Of a stretch of DNA of 64,000 nucleotides, positions 52,874 to 62,660 are shown one piece after another (within the stretch, counting starts at the first letter, position 1; each line of letters begins with the position of its first letter). The position numbers and the translations under genes were made by a program. The notes beneath the pieces were generated by a model. The model saw only the letters and a program-made list of their open reading frames with translations, ran no database searches and was not told where the DNA came from. This DNA is from Pseudomonas grandcourensis. GTDB taxonomy: Bacteria > Pseudomonadota > Gammaproteobacteria > Pseudomonadales > Pseudomonadaceae. The stretch is taken from positions 6,424,501 through 6,488,500 of the forward strand of contig NZ_CP150919.1 in assembly GCF_039909015.1 (NCBI RefSeq). Direction: 5' to 3'.

Positions 52874-54012
52874 GAGCGAAGCACCACGCCGCTGTCGTCT
52901 TCCCAGTACACGTAGACCTGATCACCCCAGGTCGGACGCTGCCCGCGACGTTCGGCGTTGGCCACGAACGACTGCACCAGCTTGCCGCTTGGCAGTTCGA
53001 CGTAGAACACCGAGTGCCCGCCGAGGTAAGCGATGTCGTGCACCTTGCCGCTGGACCAGTTGTACTGGCAGGTCGGCATGTCGGCGGTGACCAGCAGTTT
53101 TTCCGGACGGATCGCGTAGGTGACCGACTTGTCCTGCACCGAAGTGCTGATGCCGTGGCCGACGTAGATCTGGCGGTCCAGGTCCTTGCAGGTGATGGTT
53201 GCGTGGCCTTCGGCATCGTCGATCACTTCGCCTTCGAAGATGTTGACGTTACCGATGAATTCGCAGACCAGGCGGCTGGTCGGGGTTTCGTAGATGTCGA
53301 TCGGGCTGCCGATCTGGGCGATCCAGCCCAGGTGCATGATCGCGATGCGCTCGGCCATGGTCATGGCCTCTTCCTGGTCGTGGGTCACCATGACGCAGGT
53401 TACGCCGACGCGCTCGATGATCTCCACCAGCTCCAGCTGCATTTGCGAACGCAGCTTCTTGTCCAGTGCACCCATCGGTTCGTCGAGCAGCAAAAGCTTC
53501 GGACGCTTGGCCAGGGAACGGGCCAGGGCCACACGCTGACGCTGGCCACCGGACAACTGATGCGGCTTGCGCTTGGCGTATTGGCTCATCTGTACCAGCT
53601 TGAGCATGTCGGCCACGCGGGCGTCGACTTCAGCCGCCGGGATCTTGTCCTGCTTGAGGCCGAAGGCGATGTTCTGCGCCACGGTCATGTGCGGGAACAA
53701 GGCGTAGGACTGGAACATCATGTTGATCGGCCGCTCGTAGGGCGGCATGTCAGTGATGTCTACGCCATCGAGAAAGATCCGTCCCTCCGTGGGCCGTTCG
53801 AAACCTGCGAGCATGCGCAGCAAAGTGGATTTGCCCGATCCCGAACCGCCGAGCAGGGCGAAAATCTCGCCTTTCTTGATTTCCAGGGACACATCGTCCA
53901 CGGCAATCGTCTCGTCGAACTTCTTCGTGACCCGGTCGATTTTGACCAGCACCTGTTTAGGTGACTGGTCGCCCTCGAGGGCTTTCTTATAGGCGCCGGA
54001 GGCAACTGCCAT
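52870..54012 (-). CDS. spuF: Polyamine ABC transporter ATPase
   Basis: A 380-residue ATPase of the PotG/PotA type: Walker A LLGGSGSGKSTLLRML (about 53-68), Q-loop FQSYALFPHMT, signature LSGGQRQRVALARSL, Walker B LLLLDEPMGALD, His-loop MVTHDQEEAM and a C-terminal TOBE_2 domain (about 295-370). It powers polyamine uptake with SpuG/SpuH and accepts ligand from SpuD and SpuE. The gene follows spuE by 71 bp. Confidence 0.94.
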   Translation of the reverse strand: MAVASGAYKKALEGDQSPKQVLVKIDRVTKKFDETIAVDDVSLEIKKGEIFALLGGSGSGKSTLLRMLAGFERPTEGRIFLDGVDITDMPPYERPINMMFQSYALFPHMTVAQNIAFGLKQDKIPAAEVDARVADMLKLVQMSQYAKRKPHQLSGGQRQRVALARSLAKRPKLLLLDEPMGALDKKLRSQMQLELVEIIERVGVTCVMVTHDQEEAMTMAERIAIMHLGWIAQIGSPIDIYETPTSRLVCEFIGNVNIFEGEVIDDAEGHATITCKDLDRQIYVGHGISTSVQDKSVTYAIRPEKLLVTADMPTCQYNWSSGKVHDIAYLGGHSVFYVELPSGKLVQSFVANAERRGQRPTWGDQVYVYWEDDSGVVLRS

Positions 54013-54083
54013 TTACGAAACTCCCAGAAAAAAGAGTGCAGTTCGCTCAAGGTGAGCCAACCTGGATAGTTTGAGCCTTGAAA

Positions 54084-55223
<1,140 letters not shown>

Positions 55224-55312
55224 CTACATGACAACCGTGGTTGCCCGGCAACAAAACCGGCGCGCAACTTACCCTCGAAAAACCGTTCCAGCAAAACTTT
55301 TGTCATTTTATT

Positions 55313-55343
55313 CAACCTGTTGCCGCTATCGCCTCGATGGCGA
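55313..55343 (-). terminator. Strong intercistronic hairpin between spuD and spuE
   Basis: Arms CAACCTGTTG and CAACAGGTTG enclose an inner CGCC/GGCG pair. On the transcribed strand it is followed by AATAAAATGAC, a weak A/T run. It lies 26 bp after the spuD stop and could cap and stabilise the spuD message or attenuate read-through to spuE. Confidence 0.7.
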
Positions 55344-55368
55344 CAACAGGTTGTTGCATCAAACCGGC

Positions 55369-56481
55369 TTATTTACCGGATTTGATCTTGGTCCAGCTGC
55401 GGGTCATGATCCGCTGGGTCGCGGCCGGCAAGTCGGCAATCGCGTACAGCTTGGCCAGCACGTCCGCCGGTGGGTAAACGCCCGGGTCGCTGGTGATGTC
55501 TTTATCCACCAGTGGCGTGGCAGCCGCGTTACCGTTCGGGAAACGCACGGCGTTGGTGATTTCAGCCATGATTTCCGGCTTCTGCAGGAAGGTCATGAAC
55601 TTGTAGGCGCCTTCGACGTTTTCGGCATCTTTAGGGATGGCGACCATGTCGTAGAAGCTGCCTGCACCTTCTTTGGGAATGTTGTAGCTGACTTTCACCT
55701 TGTCACCGGCTTCGGCAGCACGGGACTTGGCCTGGTAAATGTCACCCGAGTAACCCACGGCCACGCAGATGTTGCCGTTGGCGAGGTCGGAGATGTACTT
55801 GGACGAGTGGAAGTAGGCGATCGAAGGACGGACCTTCATGATCAGCGCTTCAGCCTTGTCGATGTCTTCTTTCTTCTGGCTGTCGGTTGGCAGGCCCAGG
55901 TAGTGCAACGCCACCGGAATCATCTCGGTTGGCGAGTCCAGCAAGCTGATACCGCACGATTTCAGTTTGGCGGCGTTTTCAGGCTTGAAGATCAGGTCCC
56001 AGGAATCGACCGGTGCATCGGCACCCAGTGCAGCCTTGACCTTCTCGGCGTTGAAGCCGATACCGATCGAACCCCACATGTACGGGAAAGCGTGCTCGTT
56101 GCCCGGGTCGCTCACGGAAACGGCTTTGAGCAGGTCGGTGTTCAGGTTTTTCCAGTTAGGCAGCTTGGACTTGTCCAGCTTCTGGTAGACTCCAGCCTTG
56201 ATCTGCTTGGCCAGGAAGTTGTTCGACGGTACAACGATGTCGTAACCGGACTTGCCTGCCAGCAACTTGGCTTCCAGGGTTTCGTTGCTGTCGAAGACGT
56301 CATAGACAACCTTGATGCCCGACTCGTCTTCAAACTTCTTGACGGTGTCCGGTGCGATGTAGTCGGACCAGTTGTACACGTGCAGTACTTTGTCATCGGC
56401 CTGAACCGCGCCCGCCATCAAGCCCATCACGGACATGGCAAGCAGAGTCTTGCCAGCGAGCTTTTTACCTAGTGCCTTCAT
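55369..56481 (-). CDS. spuD: Polyamine-binding periplasmic protein (putrescine type)
   Basis: A 370-residue PotF-like protein: signal peptide (about 1-25, [13 protein letters not shown]) and mature start [19 protein letters not shown]. The binding-site phrases [30 protein letters not shown] and [16 protein letters not shown] are typical of PotF/SpuD. I chose ATG 56481; the longer frame to 56571 crosses the 5' hairpin region. In P. aeruginosa SpuD binds putrescine. It is flanked on both sides by hairpins, suggesting independent message processing. Confidence 0.88.
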   Translation of the reverse strand: MKALGKKLAGKTLLAMSVMGLMAGAVQADDKVLHVYNWSDYIAPDTVKKFEDESGIKVVYDVFDSNETLEAKLLAGKSGYDIVVPSNNFLAKQIKAGVYQKLDKSKLPNWKNLNTDLLKAVSVSDPGNEHAFPYMWGSIGIGFNAEKVKAALGADAPVDSWDLIFKPENAAKLKSCGISLLDSPTEMIPVALHYLGLPTDSQKKEDIDKAEALIMKVRPSIAYFHSSKYISDLANGNICVAVGYSGDIYQAKSRAAEAGDKVKVSYNIPKEGAGSFYDMVAIPKDAENVEGAYKFMTFLQKPEIMAEITNAVRFPNGNAAATPLVDKDITSDPGVYPPADVLAKLYAIADLPAATQRIMTRSWTKIKSGK

Positions 56482-56610
56482 GCGTAATGCTCCAAATTTT
56501 TCTTTTTTGAACCACTTGTTCAGCGACCGAACCCGGGCAACTGGAACCGCGGCTAGTCTGGCAAGATCCACATCAGTCTTTCAAGGAAACGGCCACGCTT
56601 TCTGACAGTT

Positions 56611-56659
56611 CTGAGCGAAAGTTCCTACTTCATATACAGAACTTTGGACTTCCGCTCAG
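56611..56659 (-). terminator. Two-part hairpin between spuC and spuD
   Basis: Outer arms CTGAGCG/CGCTCAG and inner arms AAAGTTC/GAACTTT form a 49-base hairpin with a small internal loop. It lies 10 bp past the spuC stop, in a 188-bp gap that is unusually long for this operon, so spuD may have its own promoter downstream of it. Confidence 0.7.
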
Positions 56660-56669
56660 AGCCTAGCAC

Positions 56670-58034
56670 TTAGCCCTGCAATGCACTCAGGGTCAGGTCA
56701 AGACACTTGCGAGCCTTGGTCACCAGCTCATCGATTTCCGCCGGTGTAATCACCAGTGGCGGTGCGATGATCATGGTGTCGCCGACAGCACGCATGATCA
56801 GGCCGTTATCGAAGCAGAACTGGCGGCAGATCATGCCGACGCCCTTGCCCTCGTAACGCTTGCGCGTGGCCTTGTCCTGAACCAGTTCGATGGCCCCCAA
56901 CAGACCCACCCCACGAACTTCACCCACCAGCGGGTGATCGTTCAGTTCCCGCAGACGCTTTTGCAAATACGGTGCCGTTTCTGCATGTACGCGCTCGATA
57001 ATTTTCTCGTCGCGCAGGATGCGGATGTTTTCCAGCGCCACCGCAGCGGCAACCGGGTGACCGGAGTAGGTGAAGCCGTGGTTGAAGTCACCGCCCTCGT
57101 TGAGCACGTCCACCACTTCATCACGCACGATCAGGCCGCCCATCGGGATGTAGCCCGAGGTCAGGCCCTTGGCGATGGTCATCATGTCTGGCTTGAGGTC
57201 GTAGAAGTCGGCACCGAACCACTCGCCGGTACGACCGAAACCGCAAATCACTTCGTCAGCCACGAACAGGATGTCGTACTTGGCGAGGATTTCCTTGATG
57301 CGCGGCCAGTAAGTCTCTGGCGGAATGATCACGCCGCCGGCGCCCTGGATCGGCTCGGCAATAAAGGCACCGACGTTGTCGACGCCGACTTCCAGAATCT
57401 TTTCTTCCAGCTGGTTGGCCGCCCAGATACCGAATTCTTCCGGGGTCATGTCGCCGCCTTCGGCGAACCAGTACGGCTGGGCAATGTGAACGATGCCCGG
57501 GATCGGCAAGTCGCCCTGTTCGTGCATGTACGTCATGCCGCCCAGGCTCGCGCCGGCCACGGTGGAACCGTGATAGCCGTTCTTGCGGCTGATGATGACT
57601 TTCTTGTTCGGCTGGCCCTTGATCGCCCAGTAGTGACGAACCATACGCAGCATGGTGTCGTTGCCTTCGGAGCCGGAACCGGTGAAGAACACATGGTTCA
57701 TGCCCTCCGGCGCGATGTCGGCGATAGCCTTGGCCAGTTCCAGTACCGGTGGGTGCGCAGTCTGGAAGAACAGGTTGTAGTAAGGCAGTTCGCGCATCTG
57801 TTTACTGGCGGCATCGGCCAGTTCATCGCGACCATAACCAATCGCGACACACCACAGGCCGGCCATACCGTCGAGGATCTTGTTGCCTTCGCTGTCCCAG
57901 AGGTAAACGCCCTTGGCGTTGGTGATGATCCGCGGACCTTTCTCTTTCAGCTGCTTGAAATCGCTGAACGGAGCCAGGTGGTGATCATTGCTCAGGGTTT
58001 GCCATTCACGGGTTTGCGGATTGTTGCTGGTCAT
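56670..58034 (-). CDS. spuC: Putrescine-pyruvate aminotransferase
   Basis: A 454-residue class III PLP aminotransferase. PLP-site residues: phosphate loop GSGSEGNDTMLRM (about 119-131), Asp of FVADEVICGFGRTG, and the Schiff-base Lys in MTIAKGLTSGYIPMGG (near 289). It starts MTSNNPQTREWQTLSNDHHL, as in SpuC. It moves the amino group of putrescine (or gamma-glutamyl-putrescine) to pyruvate. The gene follows spuB by 59 bp, with a GC-rich hairpin in the gap. Confidence 0.93.
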   Translation of the reverse strand: MTSNNPQTREWQTLSNDHHLAPFSDFKQLKEKGPRIITNAKGVYLWDSEGNKILDGMAGLWCVAIGYGRDELADAASKQMRELPYYNLFFQTAHPPVLELAKAIADIAPEGMNHVFFTGSGSEGNDTMLRMVRHYWAIKGQPNKKVIISRKNGYHGSTVAGASLGGMTYMHEQGDLPIPGIVHIAQPYWFAEGGDMTPEEFGIWAANQLEEKILEVGVDNVGAFIAEPIQGAGGVIIPPETYWPRIKEILAKYDILFVADEVICGFGRTGEWFGADFYDLKPDMMTIAKGLTSGYIPMGGLIVRDEVVDVLNEGGDFNHGFTYSGHPVAAAVALENIRILRDEKIIERVHAETAPYLQKRLRELNDHPLVGEVRGVGLLGAIELVQDKATRKRYEGKGVGMICRQFCFDNGLIMRAVGDTMIIAPPLVITPAEIDELVTKARKCLDLTLSALQG

Positions 58035-58061
58035 ACGAATCTCCTAAAACAATCAGGTGAA

Positions 58062-58086
58062 GGCGCCGCCAGACAGCGGCGGCGCC
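58062..58086 (-). terminator. GC-rich hairpin in the spuB-spuC gap
   Basis: A perfect nine-base stem GGCGCCGCC/GGCGGCGCC with a seven-base loop, lying just 7 bp past the spuB stop and 27 bp before the spuC start codon. There is no T-run. Position suggests attenuation or mRNA stabilisation rather than a true end. Confidence 0.65.
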
Positions 58087-58093
58087 CGGCGTA

Positions 58094-59452
58094 TCAGACG
58101 GCAAAGAGCAGGAATTCCCTTTCCCACGAACTGATCACGCGCTTGAAGTTTTCATGCTCGGCCCGCTTGACCGCAACGTAGCCAGTGATGAAATTTTTGC
58201 CCAGGTACCGTTCGACGGTTGCGCTGTTTTCCATACGCTCCAGCGCGTCTTCGATGGTCAGCGGCAGGCGCAGGTTGCGGCGCTCATAACCACGACCCAC
58301 CACCGGCGCACTCGGGTTCAGGCCTTCGACCATACCGATGTAACCGCAGAGCAGGCTCGCGGCAATCGCCAGGTACGGGTTGGCATCGGCGCCCGGCAGA
58401 CGGTTTTCCACCCGACGGTTTTGCGGCCCCGCATCCGGCACCCGCAGGCCCACGGTGCGGTTCTCTTCGCCCCACTCCACGTTCACCGGCGCCGAGGTAT
58501 CCGGCAGGAAGCGGCGGAACGAGTTGACGTTGGGTGCGAACAGCGGCAACAGCTCGGGAATGAGTTTCTGCAGGCCACCGATGTGGTGCAGGAACAGCTG
58601 GCTCATGGTCCCGTCTTCATTGGAGAAGATGTTCTTGCCGGTCTCGATGTCGATGATGCTCTGGTGCAAGTGCATGGCACTGCCCGGCTCGCCGGTCATC
58701 GGCTTGGCCATGAAGGTCGCAGCGACGTTGTGCTTGAGCGCGGCCTCGCGCATGGTGCGCTTGAACACCAGGATCTGGTCGGCCAGAGACAGGGCATCAC
58801 CGTGACGGAAGTTGATTTCCATCTGCGCCGTGCCGTCCTCGTGGATCAGCGTATCGAGGTCAAGGTCCTGCAGTTCACACCAGTCGTAGACGTCTTCGAA
58901 CAGCGGATCGAATTCGTTCGCCGCTTCGATGGAGAACGACTGACGACCGGTTTCCGGACGACCGGAGCGACCGATCGGCGGTTGCAGCGGGTAGTCCGGG
59001 TCGTCACTGCGCTTGGTCAGGTAAAACTCCATTTCCGGCGCCACGATCGGCTGCCAGCCTTTGTCGGTATAGAGTTTCAGGACTTTCTTGAGCACGTTGC
59101 GCGGCGACAGCTCGATCGGGTTGCCTTGTTTGTCGTAGGTATCGTGGATGACGATGGCGGTCGGCTCGATGGCCCACGGCACCAGGTACACCGCGCTCTG
59201 GTCGGGACGGCAGATCATGTCGATGTCGGCCGGGTCGAGCAGTTCGTAATAGATGTCGTCTTCGACGTAATCGCCGGTCACTGTCTGCAACAGAACGCTT
59301 TCTGGCAGGCGCATGCCTTTTTCGGCGATGAATTTGTTGGTCGGCGAAATCTTGCCCCGGGTAATCCCGGTCAAGTCGGCGATCATGCATTCGACTTCTG
59401 TGATCTTGTGGTTTTTCAACCAATCGGTGAGCTGGTCGAGGTTGTTACTCAT
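58094..59452 (-). CDS. spuB: Glutamine synthetase-like gamma-glutamylpolyamine ligase
   Basis: A 452-residue GS-fold enzyme. Active-site phrases: PEMEFYLTKRSDDPDYP, QMEINFRHGDALSLADQ, TFMAKPMTGEPGSAMHLHQS and NRRVENRLPGADANPYLAIA. The length and absence of the adenylylation-loop Tyr of true GlnA place it in the PuuA/SpuB branch, which glutamylates putrescine or related amines with ATP. AGAGGC lies just upstream of ATG 59452. It is first in the spuB-H operon and is preceded by the spuA remnant on the same strand. Together with the gene at 60119 it forms a paralogous pair. Confidence 0.92.
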   Translation of the reverse strand: MSNNLDQLTDWLKNHKITEVECMIADLTGITRGKISPTNKFIAEKGMRLPESVLLQTVTGDYVEDDIYYELLDPADIDMICRPDQSAVYLVPWAIEPTAIVIHDTYDKQGNPIELSPRNVLKKVLKLYTDKGWQPIVAPEMEFYLTKRSDDPDYPLQPPIGRSGRPETGRQSFSIEAANEFDPLFEDVYDWCELQDLDLDTLIHEDGTAQMEINFRHGDALSLADQILVFKRTMREAALKHNVAATFMAKPMTGEPGSAMHLHQSIIDIETGKNIFSNEDGTMSQLFLHHIGGLQKLIPELLPLFAPNVNSFRRFLPDTSAPVNVEWGEENRTVGLRVPDAGPQNRRVENRLPGADANPYLAIAASLLCGYIGMVEGLNPSAPVVGRGYERRNLRLPLTIEDALERMENSATVERYLGKNFITGYVAVKRAEHENFKRVISSWEREFLLFAV

Positions 59453-59543
59453 AAATGCCTCTAGGCTTGAGTTGTCTGACCCTTGTAAGGTCAGGCGTTG
59501 TTTGACGCATCGGCGTCGCGTTGTAGAGCGTTTGCGCGGCAGA
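59453..59543 (-). promoter_or_regulatory. Leader between the spuA remnant and spuB
   Basis: A 91-bp gap. It shows no hairpin or operator that I recognise; AGGCGTTGTTTGACGC is partly symmetric. If the spuA remnant is transcribed, spuB lies on the same message. Confidence 0.3.
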
Positions 59544-59840
59544 TTATCGTGCTTGCCGACCCGCTGCAGAGGCCGGGCGTGCAGAATCGCGAGCGGTGCC
59601 CTGAACGATGGTCAGGCCGCTATTGTGAATCGGTTCTATATTGAATGGAGTAACCGTAATGGGGGTGCCATCGCGACCGTCCAGAATATCGGACGGGGAC
59701 GGTCGAACCGTCACGGATGGGAGGATCACCAGAACCGCTGAGGCCACGGAACGGACGGACGTGTCATCACTGATGTGATAAACATGCCGACCGACCTGTC
59801 TTGAGCAGTCGGTGACGCCGATTATCGGCAGGCGAGACAT
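59544..59840 (-). pseudogene. spuA: Truncated, decayed remnant of spuA (gamma-Glu-GABA hydrolase)
   Basis: An open frame of 98 codons whose first part is recognisable as the N-terminus of SpuA/PuuD: MSRLPIIGVTDCSRQVG, then PSDILDGRDGTP, FNIEPIHNSG and GTARDSARPASA, matching the family order GVT-C, ILDALDG, SNVEP and GTAHDPARDA as I recall it. The class I amidotransferase nucleophile Cys (GICRG) and the catalytic His/Glu are absent, since the intact protein is about 250 residues. It also lacks several inner residues (around residue 37-43), so indels occurred. It sits where spuA lies in P. aeruginosa, directly upstream of spuB. Confidence 0.75.
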
Positions 59841-60118
59841 GAAGCACCCCGGTATTATTGCTGTTATGGGTTTGATTCGAGCTTAGCCTTGTTCATTTTT
59901 TTACACAACACCCCCGTAAAAAATACAACACGGCCCGCTCAAGCCTGCGGGCGCCATAGAGGCCAAAGGCATAAAAACGCCCCAAAGTGCCTCAAAAAAG
60001 CCACACGGGCGCTTTTTTAGGGCAAAAAAGGCCTCGCTTGACTTCGGCATGCCGTTCGGGTTGACTGGAATCCGAAAAGATCAATGATTGATATTTTTAA
60101 CAACAAAGGTGTTGCATC
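59841..60118. promoter_or_regulatory. Divergent promoter region between the spuA remnant and the GS-like gene
   Basis: A locally A/T-rich stretch with no gene. It contains two copies of ACAACAC (59906 and 59924 areas), a GCCCGC/GCGGGC pair (59933-59952) and an A-run/T-run stem AAAAAAGC/GCTTTTTT (59994-60018). It must drive the right-hand gene and possibly the spuB operon. AAAGGTG about 8 bp before 60119 is the ribosome-binding site. Confidence 0.4.
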
Positions 60119-61495
60119 ATGTCGGTACCCCCGCGTGCCGTTCAGCTTAACGAAGCGAACGCGTTCCTTAAGGAACATCCTGAGGTTCTGTACGTTGACC
60201 TTCTGATTGCGGATATGAATGGTGTGGTGCGCGGCAAGCGCATTGAACGCACCAGCCTCCACAAGGTTTACGAGAAAGGCATCAACTTGCCGGCCTCTTT
60301 ATTTGCTCTGGATATCAATGGCTCGACGGTGGAAAGCACCGGCCTGGGCCTGGACATCGGTGATGCTGACCGAATCTGCTATCCAATCCCCGATACCCTA
60401 TGCAACGAGCCATGGCAGAAGCGCCCGACCGCGCAACTGTTGATGACCATGCACGAACTCGAAGGCGAGCCATTCTTCGCCGACCCGCGTGAAGTGCTGG
60501 CCAATGTGGTACGCAAGTTCGACGAAATGGGCCTGACCATCTGCGCCGCGTTCGAACTGGAGTTCTACCTGATCGACCAGGAGAACGTGAACGGTCGTCC
60601 GCAACCACCTCGCTCGCCGGTTTCCGGCAAACGTCCGCACTCGACTCAGGTCTACCTGATCGACGACCTCGACGAATACGTCGACTGCCTCCAGGACATT
60701 CTGGAAGGTGCAAAAGAGCAAGGCATTCCGGCCGACGCCATCGTCAAGGAAAGTGCCCCGGCGCAGTTCGAAGTGAACCTGCACCACGTGGCTGACCCGA
60801 TCAAGGCCTGCGACTACGCGGTCCTGCTCAAGCGTCTGATCAAGAACATCGCCTACGACCATGAAATGGACACCACCTTCATGGCCAAGCCTTACCCAGG
60901 CCAGGCGGGTAATGGTCTGCACGTCCACATCTCGATTCTCGACAAAGACGGCAAGAACATTTTTGCCAGTGAGGATCCCGAGCAGAACGCCGCACTGCGT
61001 CACGCGATCGGCGGTGTGCTCGAGACCCTACCGGCGCAGATGGCCTTCCTCTGCCCCAACGTCAACTCCTACCGTCGTTTTGGCGCACAGTTCTACGTGC
61101 CGAACTCGCCGTGCTGGGGCCTGGATAACCGTACCGTGGCGATTCGCGTACCGACCGGTTCCTCCGATGCCGTACGTATCGAGCATCGTGTAGCCGGTGC
61201 CGATGCCAACCCGTACCTGCTGATGGCTTCGGTTCTGGCAGGCGTGCACCACGGCCTGACCAACAAGATCGAGCCTGGCGCTCCGGTCGAAGGCAACAGC
61301 TACGAGCAGAACGAGCAGAGCCTGCCAAACAACCTGCGTGATGCACTGCGCGAGTTGGACGACAGCGAAGTCATGGCCAAGTACATCGATCCGAAATACA
61401 TCGATATCTTCGTGGCCTGTAAAGAGAGCGAACTGGAGGAGTTCGAACACTCCATCTCCGACCTCGAGTACAACTGGTACCTGCATACCGTTTAA
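60119..61495 (+). CDS. Glutamine synthetase-like gamma-glutamylpolyamine ligase, second copy
   Basis: A 458-residue paralogue of spuB transcribed the opposite way. Active-site phrases: FELEFYLIDQENVNGRPQPP, QFEVNLHHVADPIKACDYA, TFMAKPYPGQAGNGLHVHIS and RIEHRVAGADANPYLLMASV. It probably corresponds to P. aeruginosa PA0296 (SpuI) by location, and ligates glutamate to putrescine or another polyamine/monoamine. Two such enzymes with different amine range are usual in Pseudomonas. It is followed by a strong terminator. Confidence 0.9.
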   Translation: MSVPPRAVQLNEANAFLKEHPEVLYVDLLIADMNGVVRGKRIERTSLHKVYEKGINLPASLFALDINGSTVESTGLGLDIGDADRICYPIPDTLCNEPWQKRPTAQLLMTMHELEGEPFFADPREVLANVVRKFDEMGLTICAAFELEFYLIDQENVNGRPQPPRSPVSGKRPHSTQVYLIDDLDEYVDCLQDILEGAKEQGIPADAIVKESAPAQFEVNLHHVADPIKACDYAVLLKRLIKNIAYDHEMDTTFMAKPYPGQAGNGLHVHISILDKDGKNIFASEDPEQNAALRHAIGGVLETLPAQMAFLCPNVNSYRRFGAQFYVPNSPCWGLDNRTVAIRVPTGSSDAVRIEHRVAGADANPYLLMASVLAGVHHGLTNKIEPGAPVEGNSYEQNEQSLPNNLRDALRELDDSEVMAKYIDPKYIDIFVACKESELEEFEHSISDLEYNWYLHTV

Positions 61496-61510
61496 TCGGT
61501 TGCAGTAAAT

Positions 61511-61546
61511 AAACGCCGCCGGCTGTAAAAGCCTGCGGCGTTTTTT
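61511..61546 (+). terminator. Terminator of the second GS-like gene
   Basis: Stem ACGCCGC(C)GGC/GCC(T)GCGGCGT with loop TGTAAAA, followed by six T. It starts 15 bp past the stop. Confidence 0.92.
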
Positions 61547-61561
61547 ATGGCCGAAGTTAAA

Positions 61562-61597
61562 CCCTGTGGCGAGGGGGCTTGCTCCCTCGCCACAGGG
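61562..61597. repeat. Palindrome of another Pseudomonas REP family
   Basis: Arms CCCTGTGGCGAGGG and CCCTCGCCACAGGG, 14 bp each, around GGCTTGCT. The TGTGGCGAGGG-type core differs from the GAGCGAGCTTGCTCGC family of the other repeats. It stands between the terminator and the TetR gene. Confidence 0.8.
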
Positions 61598-61655
61598 GGA
61601 TATGGAACATCTGCCCGCTCTGCGTACAATGCCCGCTGCCCCGCAGGAGACTCCA

Positions 61656-62288
61656 ATGACACGCGTAGCCACCCCCCGCAAACCCCGCGCAACCAGCCAG
61701 GCCCGGATCGATTCGATACTCGATGCGGCCCGCACGCTGTTGGCCGCCGAGGGCGTGGCCAGTCTGTCGATCTACAGCGTCGCCGAGCGCGCAGAGATTC
61801 CGCCCTCCTCGGTCTACCACTTCTTCGCCAGCGTGCCCGCCCTGCTCGAAGCCCTGACCGCCGATGTCCACGCGGCCTTCCGCGCCTGCCTGCAAGCCCC
61901 CATCGACCACCTCGCCTTGAGCGGCTGGCGCGACCTGTCGCGACTGGTGGAGCAACGCATGCTCGACATCTACGCCGAGGATGCCGCCGCCCGCCAACTC
62001 ATTCTGGCCCAGCACGGCCTGACCGAAGTCACCCAGGCCGACCGCCAGCACGACATCGAACTGGGCGACCTGATGCACAAGCTGTTCGACCATCACTTCG
62101 AGCTGCCGACACTACCGAGTGATGTCGATGTGTTCGCCCTGGCCATGGAACTGGGCGACCGGGTGTATGCGCGCTCGGTGCAGCAGCACGGGCAGATCAC
62201 GCCGCGCATGGCCGAGGAAGGGATGCGGGTGTTTGATGCTTATGTGGGGTTGTATTTGCCACCGTATCTGCCCAAGCGGAAGCTCTAG
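61656..62288 (+). CDS. TetR-family regulator
   Basis: A 210-residue regulator with an N-terminal TetR HTH (about 17-63; LLAAEGVASLSIYSVAERAE, PPSSVYHFFASVPALLEAL) and a helical ligand domain. It starts at ATG 61656 with CAGGAGA upstream; a longer frame to 61566 would run through the REP palindrome. By location next to the GS-like gene it may control polyamine genes, as AguR-like TetR proteins do nearby in P. aeruginosa, but no agu genes are here. Regulon unknown. Confidence 0.8.
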   Translation: MTRVATPRKPRATSQARIDSILDAARTLLAAEGVASLSIYSVAERAEIPPSSVYHFFASVPALLEALTADVHAAFRACLQAPIDHLALSGWRDLSRLVEQRMLDIYAEDAAARQLILAQHGLTEVTQADRQHDIELGDLMHKLFDHHFELPTLPSDVDVFALAMELGDRVYARSVQQHGQITPRMAEEGMRVFDAYVGLYLPPYLPKRKL

Positions 62289-62303
62289 CGCGCTCACTGA
62301 CCT

Positions 62304-62325
62304 CATCGCGAGCTTGCTCGCGATG
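62304..62325. repeat. Short REP core hairpin
   Basis: Arms CATCGCGAG and CTCGCGATG around CTTG, 16 bp after the TetR gene. A minimal REP without partner. Confidence 0.75.
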
Positions 62326-62358
62326 GCCGCACCGCTCAGCTCAAGACAAGCACACATG

Positions 62359-62399
62359 AAAAAACCCCGAAGGGCTCAAACCCTTCGGGGTTGTTGTTT
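62359..62399. terminator. Terminator between the TetR gene and ssuF
   Basis: Stem AACCCCGAAGGG/CCCTTCGGGGTT with loop CTCAAA, A-run on the left, TTGTTGTTT on the right, in a convergent gap 12 bp past the ssuF stop. Probably works for both strands. Confidence 0.9.
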
Positions 62400-62410
62400 A
62401 CGCATGTGCC

Positions 62411-62626
62411 TTACAACTTGGCGATCGACACCTCGGTGGATTTCACGAATGCGATCACTTCACTGCCGACCGCCAGCTCCAACTCTTTCACCGAGCGCGT
62501 GGTGATCACCGAAGTGACGATGCCGGATGCGGTCTGCACGTCGATTTCCGACAGCACGTCGCCGAGGACGATTTCCTTGATGGAGCCTTTGAACTGGTTA
62601 CGAACGTTGATGGCCTTGATTGTCAT
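62411..62626 (-). CDS. ssuF: TOBE/Mop-domain protein of the ssu operon
   Basis: A 71-residue molbindin-like protein: one Mop/TOBE domain (MTIKAINVRNQFKGSIKEIV, DVQTASGIVTSVITTRSVKE, GSEVIAFVKSTEVSIAK) as in SsuF of P. putida. Mop proteins bind molybdate or sulfate-like oxyanions. It follows ssuB by 34 bp and ends at a terminator, so it closes the operon. Its exact role in organosulfonate use is not known. Confidence 0.85.
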   Translation of the reverse strand: MTIKAINVRNQFKGSIKEIVLGDVLSEIDVQTASGIVTSVITTRSVKELELAVGSEVIAFVKSTEVSIAKL

Positions 62627-62660
62627 GATGTTGATTCCTGTCGTTTGGATGAGGCTTGAG

